The notes under the pieces were generated by a model, which was not told the origin of the DNA, ran no database searches, and saw only the letters and a list, made by a program, of their open reading frames with translations. The position numbers and the translations under genes were made by a program. From assembly GCA_019426215.1 (NCBI GenBank), contig CM033401.1, positions 8,623,134 to 8,687,133 on the forward strand: a DNA stretch of 64,000 bases, read 5' to 3'. Shown here one piece after another: positions 1-11,079 of this stretch (positions are counted from its first letter, which is position 1; each line of letters begins with the position of its first letter). This DNA comes from Buddleja alternifolia (lineage: Eukaryota > Streptophyta > Magnoliopsida > Lamiales > Scrophulariaceae).

Positions 1-565
1 GTACACGACAACACAGAATACAATATGTATAAACCAATATACATTGTAATATAACAAATTATACAGTTAAACATTCCCAAATAGATAATTATTCCATTGT
101 ATAATAGTTCATACCAAAAAAATACATAGGAAATACATGATGATATACACTGTTGATTGTTGACAGAACAATCAATGATTTCGAACAAATATACACTAGA
201 TATTTAGAACATTATACAGTATATTATAAGTATTATACAGTATCACAGGTTATATTATACAGTTTGTGTTATAAAGCATAATCCGATTATGATAACCATT
301 ATACAGCACAATAAAAGACATTATACACTATCGTTTAATGCATTATACAGTAAGTACACACACATATAATACATGAACACTACCATCACTAATTGAAAAA
401 ATACACACCATGGGTTACACAAATATGCATGGTAAATCAATAAAAAAACAGTATTCGTCCAAAATTAGTCATATTATTTATACAAGAAATCAACCAAAAA
501 CATATTTATTGTCAACAAATTCAACATAATACGTGATTTTATACAATATCAATTCGAAAACTTAC
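1..565 (-). other. AT-rich putative first intron with repeated ATTATACAGT motif
   Basis: No credible coding sequence. The ten-mer ATTATACAGT or a one-base variant recurs at least six times between about 205 and 350. On the minus strand this follows the splice donor at 565 and is best read as intron or subterminal transposon sequence. Its identity is unknown. Confidence 0.3.
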
Positions 566-880
566 TGTAAATCGAATGAAAAGTCGATACTTGTGACTCT
601 TGATGGGTTTTAACAACAAAATCAACAAAATACATGAATTTATCCTTTATATGTTCGAAGAACAATTGAAAATGGATTGTTTTGCTGCTTCTTTTTTTCT
701 AATTGGGTGAGATTTTAGGGCTCTTTCGTGTGCGAAATCCGAATATGCAGTTAGATTTGGGAAGATATGGCTTTAATACGGATTCAAATCGTGATTTACA
801 GTGATTTTTGCGTGGGTTTGAATATGAGAGATTTTAGGGAGACGGAGAGTTAATTTAGGGAGTTGCTTGCTATATAATGG
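566..880 (-). promoter_or_regulatory. Probable promoter and 5' leader of a minus-strand gene leaving the window at the left
   Basis: Read on the minus strand there is a TATA-like box at about 870-878, then an AT/GA-rich leader, then a strong splice-donor context (ACA|GTAAGT) whose GT sits at 565-564. Left of it lies AT-rich sequence without long ORFs, as expected for a first intron. A leader plus intron just before the coding exon is also the arrangement of the Mutator-like gene at the right edge (61.7-62.3 kb), and both share the motif CTGTATAAT. I infer a 5' untranslated exon of a gene, possibly another MULE, whose coding part is outside the window. Confidence 0.35.
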
Positions 881-1029
881 GATGTATTTTACTATTATAG
901 CCCTAAGCCAAATTTAAATGGGTTTCCAGCGCTGTTTCTAATTTTATTTTGGACTGTTGGATTTAATGGATCCAATGGTGTATATTGGGTCTTATATCTT
1001 ATCTAAGAGGGGGTATGTATTAGATCTTG

Positions 1030-1033
<4 letters not shown>

Positions 1034-1068
<35 letters not shown>
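1034..1068. repeat. (TA)n microsatellite
   Basis: About 17 uninterrupted TA units. The minus-strand reading frame across it encodes only an isoleucine-tyrosine run and is not a gene. Confidence 0.95.
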
Positions 1069-1071
<3 letters not shown>

Positions 1072-3050
1072 ATCTCGGTCATTAGCTTTGAGCAGTTAGA
1101 TTCAATGGTTGTTAAATGGGAGCAGATAAAAATATCATAACCACTTGTATAATGAGCGGGTGGGGAGCGTGTGGAGTTAAAGTGATTCATTTTAAAAATC
1201 ACTTGAAAGTAAATTGCCTATTGCTTTTTTTACAGTGTGTTTTTGCTACTTTCCAATATCACTTGGAGGTTGGTTGCATTTAGCCCTATATTTAAATTCT
1301 TAATTACCAACCACAATTAATTATCGCTGATCGTTTTCATATGTAACAACTACATGGATTATTACAATGTAAATGTGAATCTTAAGAAGTAATTAACAAT
1401 TAATAATCAACCACACTACTATATATCAACTGTCATCTAATGTGAAAGCATGCTAACTCTCATAACTTTGGAGGAATTTGAACTCAAAAACTAGTAATAT
1501 TGAGAGGAGTTGTAATATATGTAGGAAGATAATCGAAAAATTTCATGTTAGACCAAATTCAATAGTTTTAGTGTCTATATAGTTAAGTGTATTGTATGCG
1601 ACCCACACACTTATATAAAATAGATAGATACATAATACACATTCAAATTATTGGGACTCAATCCGACATAGAATTACCCGAAGACAACCCATATTCATGT
1701 TTTTTGTGCCGTTGTTATTGATGCATACATATTATATTAAAAAAATGATTAAATTTTGACCCATCAAAACATTAACTTTATATAAAAAAGATATATAATT
1801 CGATCGGGTGACAAATTCACGAATCACATAATAATTAATTATTATTATTTTCACTCTCCAATTCCAAGAAATCCTCTGGGATCGATTAATATTTTAAGCA
1901 TAACAAAAAACTAAAAAAATAAGTAGTTAGACAGAATAGATAATTAATGGAATCATGATAAAATGATTAAGAGTGTGATTGGAGATTGGAATAATTAAAT
2001 AACACACTAATTATCATCGAGATTTGAGATTAAGAGATGAGAAACTTCGCACTCATCGCTTTCCTACAAAAGCTAAGGTCCAAATCGTATCTGTCCCTTA
2101 AATATTGTTTTAAATAAATAAATAAAATTATTATTATTATTATTATTATTAGTAGTAGTAGTATTGATCTCTTATCCTGGAAACGCCGCTCCATACTCTT
2201 CCACATGGTTGGAACACATTTTAAATTATTTGACACATTAATTAATATGGGAGATACCCTGTTTGGCATTTCGTTACTATTCACAAGATATATAGCATGC
2301 GCACTTTTATGGCCATATCTATCTATCTTGGTGTTGACGCATTCGTGTGTGTGTGTTGTGGTGGTGGTGGTGGTGGTGGTGGGGGGGGGGGGGGGGGGGG
2401 GTTACTTGGGTACGAGTTGTGTAAGGAGTATTTAGGATTGGTTCTTATAAGTCATGCTTAGGGCTCCCGAGTCGCATGATGTTCTTCAAAGATATTAAGA
2501 ATGGTTCACATACAAAGGCGGAAATCCATAGAATAATCTTCTAAAAGAATAGTCTAAAGATTATAGGCTTTGTGATCGTATTCTCAGTCAATTGAATTAT
2601 TTTTTTCAAGAAATTAATACGAAATGTAATTAGTTTAAATACCAAATTCTCTGGAAGTGGATGCTTGATGTTTCGTCTTGCTTCAGGTTTGGTAGAGGAA
2701 ATATCAATATTAGAGAAGTACCACGAAAACCTGATCACACTATTGGGAACAGTGAATGTGTCATCGAGTTTCTCATTTGGATATGTCTCAGACATGGTAT
2801 TCATATGCTTTTTTTCTTAGATTTTCGACATGTCAAGTGGTGTGTTCGATGCCGTATCCAAAGAGTTTTGGTGTAAAGTATCTGAACTGCATCAAATCAT
2901 CTTCAGAAGTATCTGTAAATCTTAACTTTTCAATGAATTTTTTTCCACCGGAACCTTGAAATGGACACAATTTCGTCCTTCAAGTCCTTTGAACTCCAAA
3001 CAATTTGTCCAAATGAGTTTAGAGTGATAACTAACCGCACATTAAGTAAT
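1069..3050. other. Intergenic AT-rich sequence, no gene recognised
   Basis: Contains a short ATT/AGT simple repeat near 2130-2163 and the GT-G tract at 2346-2401. Short ORFs at 2541-2959 on both strands show no recognisable domain and overlap each other. I see nothing functional. Confidence 0.5.
2346..2401. repeat. (GTG)n followed by a G20 homopolymer
   Basis: GT/GTG repeats run into about 20 consecutive G. This tract is prone to slippage and to sequencing error, and could form a G-quadruplex. Confidence 0.9.
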
Positions 3051-3297
3051 TGGGAAAATTAAACACAGACCCCCTAATTACCAAAACCACCCCTCACTTA
3101 TTGGAAATTACCAACACACCCCCTCAGAGGGTCTATTTGTAAGATTTACACGAATAAAATTGTAAGAATTTTTAAACATACAGGGGATGTAATTATAAAA
3201 AATTCTTAACATGAGCGGGTGTGTTGGTAATTTCCAATAAGTGATGAAGGTTTAGTAATTACACAATAAGTGAGGGGTCTGTGTGTAATTTTTCCTA
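3051..3297. mobile_element. MITE-like inverted repeat, family A copy 1
   Basis: The two ends are imperfect inverted repeats: left GGGAAAATTAAACACAGACC, right (reverse complement) GGAAAAATTACACACAGACC, followed by matching stretches (CTCACTTATTGGAAATTACC on both arms). The element is about 245 bp, without coding capacity. A second copy lies at 58315-58573 and a distant relative at 49541-49802. I could not fix a target-site duplication, so the superfamily is open. Confidence 0.65.
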
Positions 3298-5027
3298 AAT
3301 AATAAAAATCAAAATTAAACGATAAAAGAATCTCCTAAAAAATGCGCAACAAGAATCGTTTAATTTTGTCATTCATTAACTTCTTGAATCCATATCATTG
3401 GGATTTTACACATGAATACAATTACAAGCAAGAACAGAGGATTGCTGAATAGGAAACAGATCTCATATCCCATATTTTACCCTCAAAACTTATTAAATTA
3501 AGAATGTCAAATCTACATGCATGTGTAACCAATTATACAATATATTGCAATATGTTGACTTCCACATGAATCAGATCACCTGATACCAAACGAAAGGTTT
3601 CAAGAAAAACCGAAGCCTTCCATTCAAAGTTAAATCGTCAAAATCTACTTACATGGCTTAGCATTTCTCTTTCATAACATTATTTAGAATGACTCTTAGG
3701 AGCTCCTCCGTATGGTGGGCACCCCAAATTCACGTGGAGTAATCAAGTCTCGGGAGTTCCTTAGAATGAGCTTTGTACTGAAAAGACTAAAAAGTCCCTT
3801 ACAATTTGTTTCACACATTATGCTGATTTTTATGTTGCTGGATCCTATTATGTCCCCAACATATCAATATTAGGCGGAAGCCTTCAAAAAGTAATAATAT
3901 GCACCGGAGATTTACAGCACTAGGCTGCTTCAAGATAAGGCGAAAGGACAAAGGCCGTGATTAGCCCACAATTATAAAGTCTTTGCAAGCCCAAGAAAAG
4001 TGTGGGACTCGAAATATCATGTACCTTGGCATCTTTGATTGTCTGTCGCCAAACAAAATGATGTCTAATATTCTGCTCTTCTTACCAGAATCTCTTTTTG
4101 ATCAAGGATGTCTGAGAAACATCGACTTCATTATCTGGTCTGCAAGAATTAGCATTTAATATCAACGAAGGGGAAGTAGTAGACGCAATATCCAGACGAT
4201 ATGAAATGGCACAGAGTTTAAACAAATTATTGTATGAATACAAAGAACTATACTAGCAATGGATGAAATTTGGAAAAATATCCATAAAACTGAAAACTCC
4301 AGTCAGGGATGCAATCCAGAAGAATATTTAAACTGAAAATAACATCAAAGCAATGGATTTAGCAAAACCGGAACTTGACGGAAAATCCTTTTAGCAGTCG
4401 ATGCATACATACATCTATGTCAATTATACTTAAAAATGGTATACCTAATATTTTCCAGAAAACTTTAACTACACAAATTGGCGGATAGTCATCTTTAATT
4501 GTTATAATAGCTATTAAATTGCTAAACACGCGCCTTTTGTGCTCATATTCATCACCAGAGTGGAATCATTTCTTTCCCCAGCAGTATCCGTGCATATAAT
4601 TTTTAGCTATCTCAGCCTCAAATGCTGAACATTTCAGTGAAATGAGAATAAAAATAAAATTTTAAAATATGAAATGGAAGAAACAGAATGGGCAAGATTT
4701 CTGAAATTTGTCTTGAGCTAAACTATCATTCACGTTTTTTTGCGCTTATCCAACATAGAACACCCATTCGGCAATCACATTAAAATAAAACCGAATAACT
4801 TGAGCATGCCATTGAGGATAACATATAACATGCTCTCCTGTGTTAAATACACTCGTCGTGATTATAACATGTTACGAGACAAATAAATTCATGATGACGA
4901 TAAATCACATTTAATCAAAATAAAAAAAGTGCAAATCTTCACACATATGAATGAACACACACATATTACACACAGAGAACAAATTATAGAACAAAATCAG
5001 GAATATATATATTAACCTTTTAGTCAT
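3298..5027. other. Intergenic region downstream of the PORR gene
   Basis: AT-rich, with no ORF of interest on either strand. The part nearest 5027 should hold the 3' untranslated region of the minus-strand PORR gene. No other feature is supported. Confidence 0.5.
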
Positions 5028-6368
5028 TCATTCATTATATGCCCTGCAAACCTCTTCAATCTCCATGTCAGAACCATCTGCAGCTGAATCATTCTCTAAA
5101 CAATGCAACGTCTCATCCTGCTCAAGTTCCACCTCCACACAGTCCTCTTCCGAATCACTAGCAACCAAAGCCTCATCCTCCGTGTTAGAAAATTCCTCAT
5201 AACTCTCGATCTTGTTCTTCTTCCCCCTATACCCAACATAACTCAACACCTTTTCTTTCCAAACAACCAACGGATGCTTCTCAATCAATTCTGAACCATC
5301 ATAAGCCTCATTCAAAAACACACTAAACCTCTTTCCCCTCTCGGAAACATAGAAAATCCCAAAATGCTTTAACAAAAGCCTCATTAGCTTCTGTGGCATG
5401 ACAAACTCCCTCCTAAAATGTGTTAAGTAATCAGTCACCAACCTTTTCTCTATTGTGAAGCTCAGCAACTCATGCATCACTGCAACTGCCCTCTTATCAA
5501 ACTCCAACGACCCGGCTTTTAAACCCCTAGCATCGCCATAAGGCGACAAATACTCCCTCTTCTGAAAATGCTCGATTTTTCCACCATATCTATACACCTT
5601 CTTATAAGTAAGGGGAAATTTTAGAGGAAAAGCCAATGAAAGCAATCCAGGGACATGATCACCATCATTTAAACATTCCTTAATACCTAAAACCCTCTTT
5701 TCCAATTCTGTAATCGCCCAATTAGGGTTCCACGATACAAGCTCCAAATACTCCCCCTCATCATAAGGCTTAAACGGCTGAACGACCCTAAAATTCTCAG
5801 GATATTTATGCACCCAATGCTTCCTAAAATCCATTGGTAACCCCAAATCCCGTCTAAAATGTGCAATTTTATCAAGCCCTAGGCGTTTATCCACAGCCAT
5901 CATTAACATTCTAGTAACACATTCAGCAGCTTTATCACTATTTTTTTCAATAATTTTTTCCTCCTCTTCCACCAATTCTTCAGCTTTCTCCGTCATCCCA
6001 CACCAAACAATGCCCCTATGGTCCTTGTATAGCTCGAAAAGCTTCGGAGACTTGCGGAGAAAATCAGAGATTTTGTGGGGCTTGGGGAGATTGATTTGTT
6101 TACGATGTTGGTCGAGATTTCTTAAAGGCATGATGTTTTCTTGCTCCCCTTTGAGAATTTCGAATAAATTCAGGATTTTGGAGATTACCTTGAGCTTCTC
6201 TGTGGCAATTTCAAGGTCGTGAACTCGCTTGTTCTTGCTGCGGTCTTGAACCCTTTTGCTGCTCGTCATCCATCGGCGTTGTATGTATAACAGTAATGTA
6301 TTGTGCCCGTGGATGAAATCGTTTGTTATGTACTTCGTGTAGTTTGAATTGAGTGGAGGCTGGAGCAT
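5028..6368 (-). CDS. PORR-domain organellar RNA-binding protein (WTF1/RPD1-like)
   Basis: A 446-codon intronless ORF. From about residue 45 to 375 it matches the plant organelle RNA recognition (PORR, formerly DUF860) family: the block beginning RSKNKRVHDLEIATEKLK, the IPLRN-like NIMPLRNL, the FLRKSPKLFELY segment, GLPMDFRKHWVHKYPENF, LELVSWNPNWAI and the late FVMPQKLMRLLLKHFGIFYV motif. Known members bind group II introns and promote splicing in chloroplasts or mitochondria. The first ~45 residues lack acidic residues apart from one Asp and contain several Arg/Lys, fitting an import presequence; the gene for this compartment cannot be decided by eye, though mitochondria seem likelier. The C-terminal ~70 residues are strongly acidic, common in the family. 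The start at 6368 is the first ATG giving a plausible presequence; a second Met lies at residue 34. The ORF is intact and nothing around it is co-oriented. Symbol left blank because several paralogues exist. Confidence 0.9.
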   Translation of the reverse strand: MLQPPLNSNYTKYITNDFIHGHNTLLLYIQRRWMTSSKRVQDRSKNKRVHDLEIATEKLKVISKILNLFEILKGEQENIMPLRNLDQHRKQINLPKPHKISDFLRKSPKLFELYKDHRGIVWCGMTEKAEELVEEEEKIIEKNSDKAAECVTRMLMMAVDKRLGLDKIAHFRRDLGLPMDFRKHWVHKYPENFRVVQPFKPYDEGEYLELVSWNPNWAITELEKRVLGIKECLNDGDHVPGLLSLAFPLKFPLTYKKVYRYGGKIEHFQKREYLSPYGDARGLKAGSLEFDKRAVAVMHELLSFTIEKRLVTDYLTHFRREFVMPQKLMRLLLKHFGIFYVSERGKRFSVFLNEAYDGSELIEKHPLVVWKEKVLSYVGYRGKKNKIESYEEFSNTEDEALVASDSEEDCVEVELEQDETLHCLENDSAADGSDMEIEEVCRAYNE

Positions 6369-6487
6369 TATGCAACAAGTATGTAGCAGAGGAAGTGCAA
6401 GAGACTTGTACAGTTATGTGTTTGTGTAAATGCCCCAACGCAACTTTACCGTCTCAGCAGTCAGCACTTCGTGTCCTCGTCTATCAT

Positions 6488-6846
6488 TTTAAGGGTAAAA
6501 TGCCTCCTGTGTTATATCGGAAATGAAAAAAAAACCTGTGTTAATCAAATTGGGCAAATAGCCCATATATTATTAAAAAATCTGTGCAAAATTCTCATTC
6601 CGTTAGAAAGAGAGAATGAAATATTTGTATTTTTTGATGAAATAATACTGTCTACCTTTTATGTGGTATGAAAAAGGAATAAATATCAAATGAGCATGTT
6701 ATTAAAGTAAAAACATGAAAACTACGTTCATCTTCTAACAGAAAGACTCTTTTATAACACAAAGGGGGTGTTTAGCCTATTTCGTTAATCCAGAATTTTA
6801 TTCCCATTTTCGATATAATACAAGGAAACTTTATGTAGCTTACCCT
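6488..6846. mobile_element. MITE-like inverted repeat, family B copy 1
   Basis: The left arm (6488-6620) and the reverse complement of the right arm (6720-6846) share the order of blocks: GGGTAAA..., TGTGTTATATCG, TTAA..AAATnGGC, CCGTTAGAAAG / CTGTTAGAAGATG. Non-coding, about 360 bp, with a short unrelated centre. It begins about 120 bp upstream of the PORR start codon, so it may contribute to that promoter. TSD not determined. Confidence 0.55.
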
Positions 6847-6975
6847 TCTAACGAACCTAAATTGTTAAATATTATTTATCCAAACAAAAACATCAATTCA
6901 TTATTAATTAAAATCGAATTGGTCCAATTTGATGGTTTGACTGTGCAACTCTATTATTCGGCTTCTTAAATTTTT

Positions 6976-8153
6976 GGGTAAATTGCAAAAAATCCCACTG
7001 TGTTGTATTGAAAACGCAAAAACCTTATCTGTTAACAAAATAGGCTAAAAACTCCTTATTAAAAAGTCACCGCGAAATCCTCACTTCGTTAGAAGATGAG
7101 CGTATTTTTCACGTATTTCACCTTTATTGACATGTCTATTTGACATTTATACTCTCTCCATACAATATAAAAAGTTAGGAATGTTATATCAAAAAAAACA
7201 CGTATTTCCTTCTCTCTTTTATTTAGGGGTGCAAACGACCCGAGCCCGGCAATTTTGCCAGGCTCGAGCCCGAGCTCGCCGAGCCGCATGTTGAGAGCTC
7301 GAGCTCGTTAGCACAAACATCAGCTCGACTTGAGCTCACGAGCTCGAGCCTAGCCCAGGCTCGCTAGCCTGGGCTCGAATTGGCTACTTTGCAGCAACCT
7401 TGCTGCAGTGTTTTACTCCACAAAACTGACAATAGGCGACGCAATCTGAAATATATCCTTTTTTTTTTCTTTGGTGGTATGAAATATATCAATTAATGTA
7501 ACCTTATAGTAATTTTAAACCTCAAAAATTCGAAAGCTCAAACAATTAACTAAATAAAAGGCTGAAAATAACAAAAAAAAAATATATATATATATATATG
7601 AGCGGTGTTTACCAGCGAGAAGGTGAGGGCGGCGGTGGTGGCTTCGCGCGGAGGTGGCTGTGTGGTGCGCGCACAGCGTGGATGTTGACGACGGAGGCGG
7701 CGGAGCTTGAGGCTGAGGGGGGGGGGGGGGTGGTTTTCCGGCGGCGGAGATGTGGCGGCCTATGGTCTAATCAGATTTTGTTTAAGCGTGCTGTACTGCT
7801 GTGTATGCTGGGTGGGGGGGCGTTCGATCAAATTTTACTTTCTAAATTTTTTGAGTTATAATTAATATTTTTATTAAATTATTAATATAGTTAATTGATA
7901 TTTAATAGTATAAAAATAAATATATTACAAATTCGGTTTGCGAACTTCTAGCATAGGAAATAGGGCTCGAGCTCGTAGGGGGGATCGAGCTTGTGAAGCT
8001 CGAGCTCAAGTTGGGCTCAATTCGAGCCGGCTCGAGTTACACCCCTAAATGGGGGTTTCATGCAAGCTTTCTAATAACACAATAGGCGTGTAGACTATTT
8101 TATTAACAAAAAATTTCACGCACGGAGATTTTATGCATTTGACCCTAATTTTT
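6976..8153. mobile_element. MITE-like inverted repeat, family B copy 2, interrupted by another element
   Basis: The left arm 6976-7110 begins GGGTAAATTGCAAAAAATCC and contains CACTTCGTTAGAAGATGAGC. The right arm 8048-8153, reversed, begins GGGTCAAATGCATAAAATC and contains the same TGTGTTATTAGAAAG block. The arms are separated by the GAGCC-rich insertion at 7224-8047. Confidence 0.5.
7224..8047. mobile_element. hAT-like non-autonomous element with GAGCC-rich ends
   Basis: Terminal inverted repeats TAGGGGTGCAAAC / GTTACACCCCTA enclose subterminal arrays of GAGCTCGAGC-type words at both ends, a widespread plant non-autonomous element architecture usually attributed to hAT. The interior holds a TA repeat, a G-run and a GC-rich stretch (7598-7860) whose ORF is compositional, not a gene. 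The expected 8-bp TSD is not recognisable. It is inserted in family B copy 2. Confidence 0.6.
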
Positions 8154-8848
8154 AAAATATTTTTCTACTATAGATTAAGGAATCCAGCAACTCACTCATT
8201 TTCCACAATTAATCTTTCTATTGTTATAAGTTAATCAAAAGAGATTGGGGTGAGTGGAAGGGGTTTAAATCGTTGAAGTAAAAAGTCTTGTTCAAGCCTT
8301 CTGGATGAAAAAAAATAATTTGGGAGAGGTCCCCATAATTGTATTCAATAATACCTTGAGATATTAATTTTGAGAGGCTGGAGGATACCTGTGAAACCAA
8401 AAAAATAATACTTTTCTTGATTGATCCAAGTATGACAAGTAGGAGGATTCATTCTTGCACCTATTAAATTCTTCAAATTCATTTCCGTTTAGCATACAAA
8501 ATTAACTCAACCATATGAACAGGCACTTTAATAATCTTATTATTACCAAAATTTCCCAAATGTTTTGGCAAATTTTACTTTTAGCCACCCTTTGGCCCAT
8601 TTAGCTTGCCCCAACAAATTCTTATTCCAAAACAAACTAAAAACGCCTACGGAAATTGCCTCGACACTTTCTGCTCCAGGCGGACCTGGCCCATCCTAGT
8701 TTAGGATTTGATTGATTTATTCTTTTTCCTTCTCTTGTAAGTTGTTACCCAAAAAAAGAAGAAGCAAGAATTGCATTCTGCATTCACTAATCATTATGAA
8801 GACTAAATTAACCGGAAAAATAAATAAATATATATATATATATGAAGA

Positions 8849-9196
8849 CTAAGGTTGCCAACGGGCTGACTCTGGCCAAATTAACCCAGGCTAGTCGAGT
8901 CTGGGTCGAGTTGAGCCGAGCTGAGCTAGAACTCGCGCTCAGAAAAAAATAAGAAATTATTTTTTATTAATATATATATGTATTGTTAATTTTATATTAA
9001 TATATCATTAAATATAATCATGACAAATATTAAATATATAATTATTTATACATATATAATGTTATAAGCTATTACATTATATATTAATAAGTAAAATATG
9101 ATTTTTTATACAAGTTCGCAAGCCTTTGAACATGTATTTTCTGGCTCGAGCTCCAAAAGAGCTATTTTCGAGATGGCTCAATTTGTTAGTCACCCA
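8849..9196. mobile_element. Second GAGCC-rich hAT-like element, degenerate
   Basis: Left end GGTTGCCAACGGGCTGAC and right end (reversed) GGGTGACTAACAAATTGAGCC flank GAGCCGAGCTGAGC / GGCTCGAGCTCC words, with an AT-rich middle. Same style as 7224-8047 but more decayed; boundaries are approximate. Confidence 0.45.
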
Positions 9197-9413
9197 TAAT
9201 GTAGATAATCAATATTACAAGAATCAATTATCTATTTTCTTCATACTTTCATTTTTTTATAGTTATTTTCTTTGTTTTATATGGTAATTTGAAATTAATT
9301 GCTTTTTTTGAACCTAGGTGAAGGCTCCTATCCAAAAATAAAATGAAAAAAAAAAAATAGGCGGGCGAGCTGCCTGCCTATGTTTGCCATAAGTAGGTTG
9401 TTTGTAAATTTTA

Positions 9414-9857
9414 AGGCTCCATTTGTTTGTCAGGCAATTAAATTCAAATTTGGAATCAGATATCTGGTAATCAGATTCCCAGTTATCTGATTCCATAATA
9501 GTGTTTGGTTGTATATAGAAAATAGAATAAAGATTTTCTCAATGTTTAGTTCATGCACATTTTTTTTCTGGAAGAAGTAAACTTAATTCATGCACATTTC
9601 ATAAGAAATGAAATTCACATTTGAAAACTTTCATTAAATTAACTTTATTTTTAAATTAATTTATTTATATAAGTTGTGTCACCTAAACTTGTGAAATTTT
9701 TATATTAAAAAAGTTAATATATTTTGATACTAACTGTAGTATTGTACGCATAATTAATATTTAAATACTAACTATTAAACCAATAAATTAATTTGACTAT
9801 GACACGTCAAAATAATTAATGGGTCCAAAATATGAAGTATGAATAATAGATTACTAA

Positions 9858-9906
<49 letters not shown>

Positions 9907-10110
9907 AATAAATAAAAAATTAAACTAAAATATATGATTATATATATGCATTACACTGAAATATAAATATACACACATATATAAATATATATATCTTATT
10001 ATCATGTAAAGATATATTTAAGTATAAACGCTATATATGTAAATTGCATATATACAAATATACATATATATTTATTTATATGATATATTGCCTTATATGA
10101 TGAAATGTAA

Positions 10111-10150
<40 letters not shown>

Positions 10151-10414
10151 GTATTTTTATTGATAGAAAAAAGACATAATATAGATAATAAAAATGTCTA
10201 GCAAGTTTTTATTTTTAGATTCTCCTGAAAAAGGGAATAAGAAATCCTCAAAGAAATAAGAATTTAGATTCCTCGTTTTAAAATGCATGATTCCCTTATT
10301 TGAGGAATCTGATTCCTTTCCCATATTTAAGTAGTATTACCAAACACTGTACTCTGATGTCAGGGAATCAGATTCCCAATTTTAATTTCATTCTCTGGCA
10401 AACAAACTGAGCCT
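9414..10414. mobile_element. hAT-like MITE with AGGCTC termini
   Basis: Left end AGGCTCCATTTGTTTGTCAG and right end (reversed) AGGCTCAGTTTGTTTGCCAG are near-perfect TIRs. Subterminal GGAATCAGATTCC words occur several times at each end. The flanking 8-mers AAATTTTA and AAACGTTA agree at 6 of 8 positions, compatible with an old 8-bp TSD. The interior is AT-rich microsatellite-like sequence without genes. Confidence 0.65.
9860..10144. repeat. (TA)n/(CA)n simple-sequence tracts
   Basis: Blocks of TATATA and CACACA runs inside the hAT-like MITE at 9414-10414. Confidence 0.85.
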
Positions 10415-10584
10415 AAACGTTATGTACATGAGGACATTAGTGAAGTTGAAGTTGTAATGTTTCGCACTGCTTCTCCTTGTAAATTTTGGTGTTGGCTTAA
10501 GTAATGTATTCCTGCATGCCTTTTGTTATTAAAAAAGAAAAAAAGAATCTTTAACATTTTTTTTTTGAAAAAGTAAATATTTGA

Positions 10585-10838
10585 TATTACAATTACAAGG
10601 GTGTTCGACTGAGTTTATTTTAAAGAGGTTACAAGTTTTTAGTGTTTATAAGATATTTTTAGAGTATATCAGCTTTTTATATTATAAACTGTTAAAAAAT
10701 AAGTCGGGCTCTCCTTGGTTTGAAGAGTTTATAAGCTCTTGTCAGCTTATTTTGAGAGTTTATAAGCTGTTCACCGAAAAAGTTATCAAGCACTTTGAAA
10801 TAATTTATAAAATCTCAAACAATTTATAAGATGTTTTA
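10585..10838. repeat. Remnant with repeated TTATAAGCT words, split by the copia insertion
   Basis: Words such as TTTATAAGCTCTTG, TTTATAAGCTGTTC and ATTTATAAGATG recur. On the other side of the copia element the sequence resumes CTTATAATCTTTAG at about 25272, so the copia landed inside this repeat. The 82-codon ORF here is a by-product of the repeat. Confidence 0.4.
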
Positions 10839-10843
10839 AAGAG

Positions 10844-11079
10844 CGTTTAAATAAATAAATCTCGATGGACAAGAATTGAAAGCGGAGAACAAATTTGTAA
10901 AGAGAGAAACATACTTTCATTGAATTGAATTGAAGAAGAATTATAGAATGGTTCCCAATTTAGAAAGAGAACCCTTATTGGGGGTAATTAGCTAAAATAA
11001 CTAACTTACCCTTAAAGGCTATATTAGAAACTAATATACAAACTTATATACCTAATATATTATTATAATATTCTTAATA
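10844..11079 (-). repeat. 3' LTR of the nested copia element
   Basis: Matches 25038-25266 along its length (ACAAGAATTGAAAGC, TTCATTGAATTGAATTGAAG and TAGCTAAAATAACTAACTTA are shared). The outer base has changed (CG instead of TG). The minus-strand polypurine tract TTGAGGGGGAG is at 11080-11091. Confidence 0.92.

Noticed and set aside
1020..1202. Minus-strand ORF with Ile-Tyr run
   Set aside because: Produced by the TA microsatellite.
2205..2435. Plus-strand ORF with Val and Gly runs
   Set aside because: Produced by the GTG repeat and the G homopolymer; no domain.
2541..2876. Overlapping ORFs on both strands
   Set aside because: No recognisable motif, no codon bias, and mutually overlapping; not supported as genes.
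7598..7861. GC-rich ORF starting MSGVYQREGEG
   Set aside because: Lies inside a GAGCC-type non-autonomous element; Gly/Arg content follows from composition.
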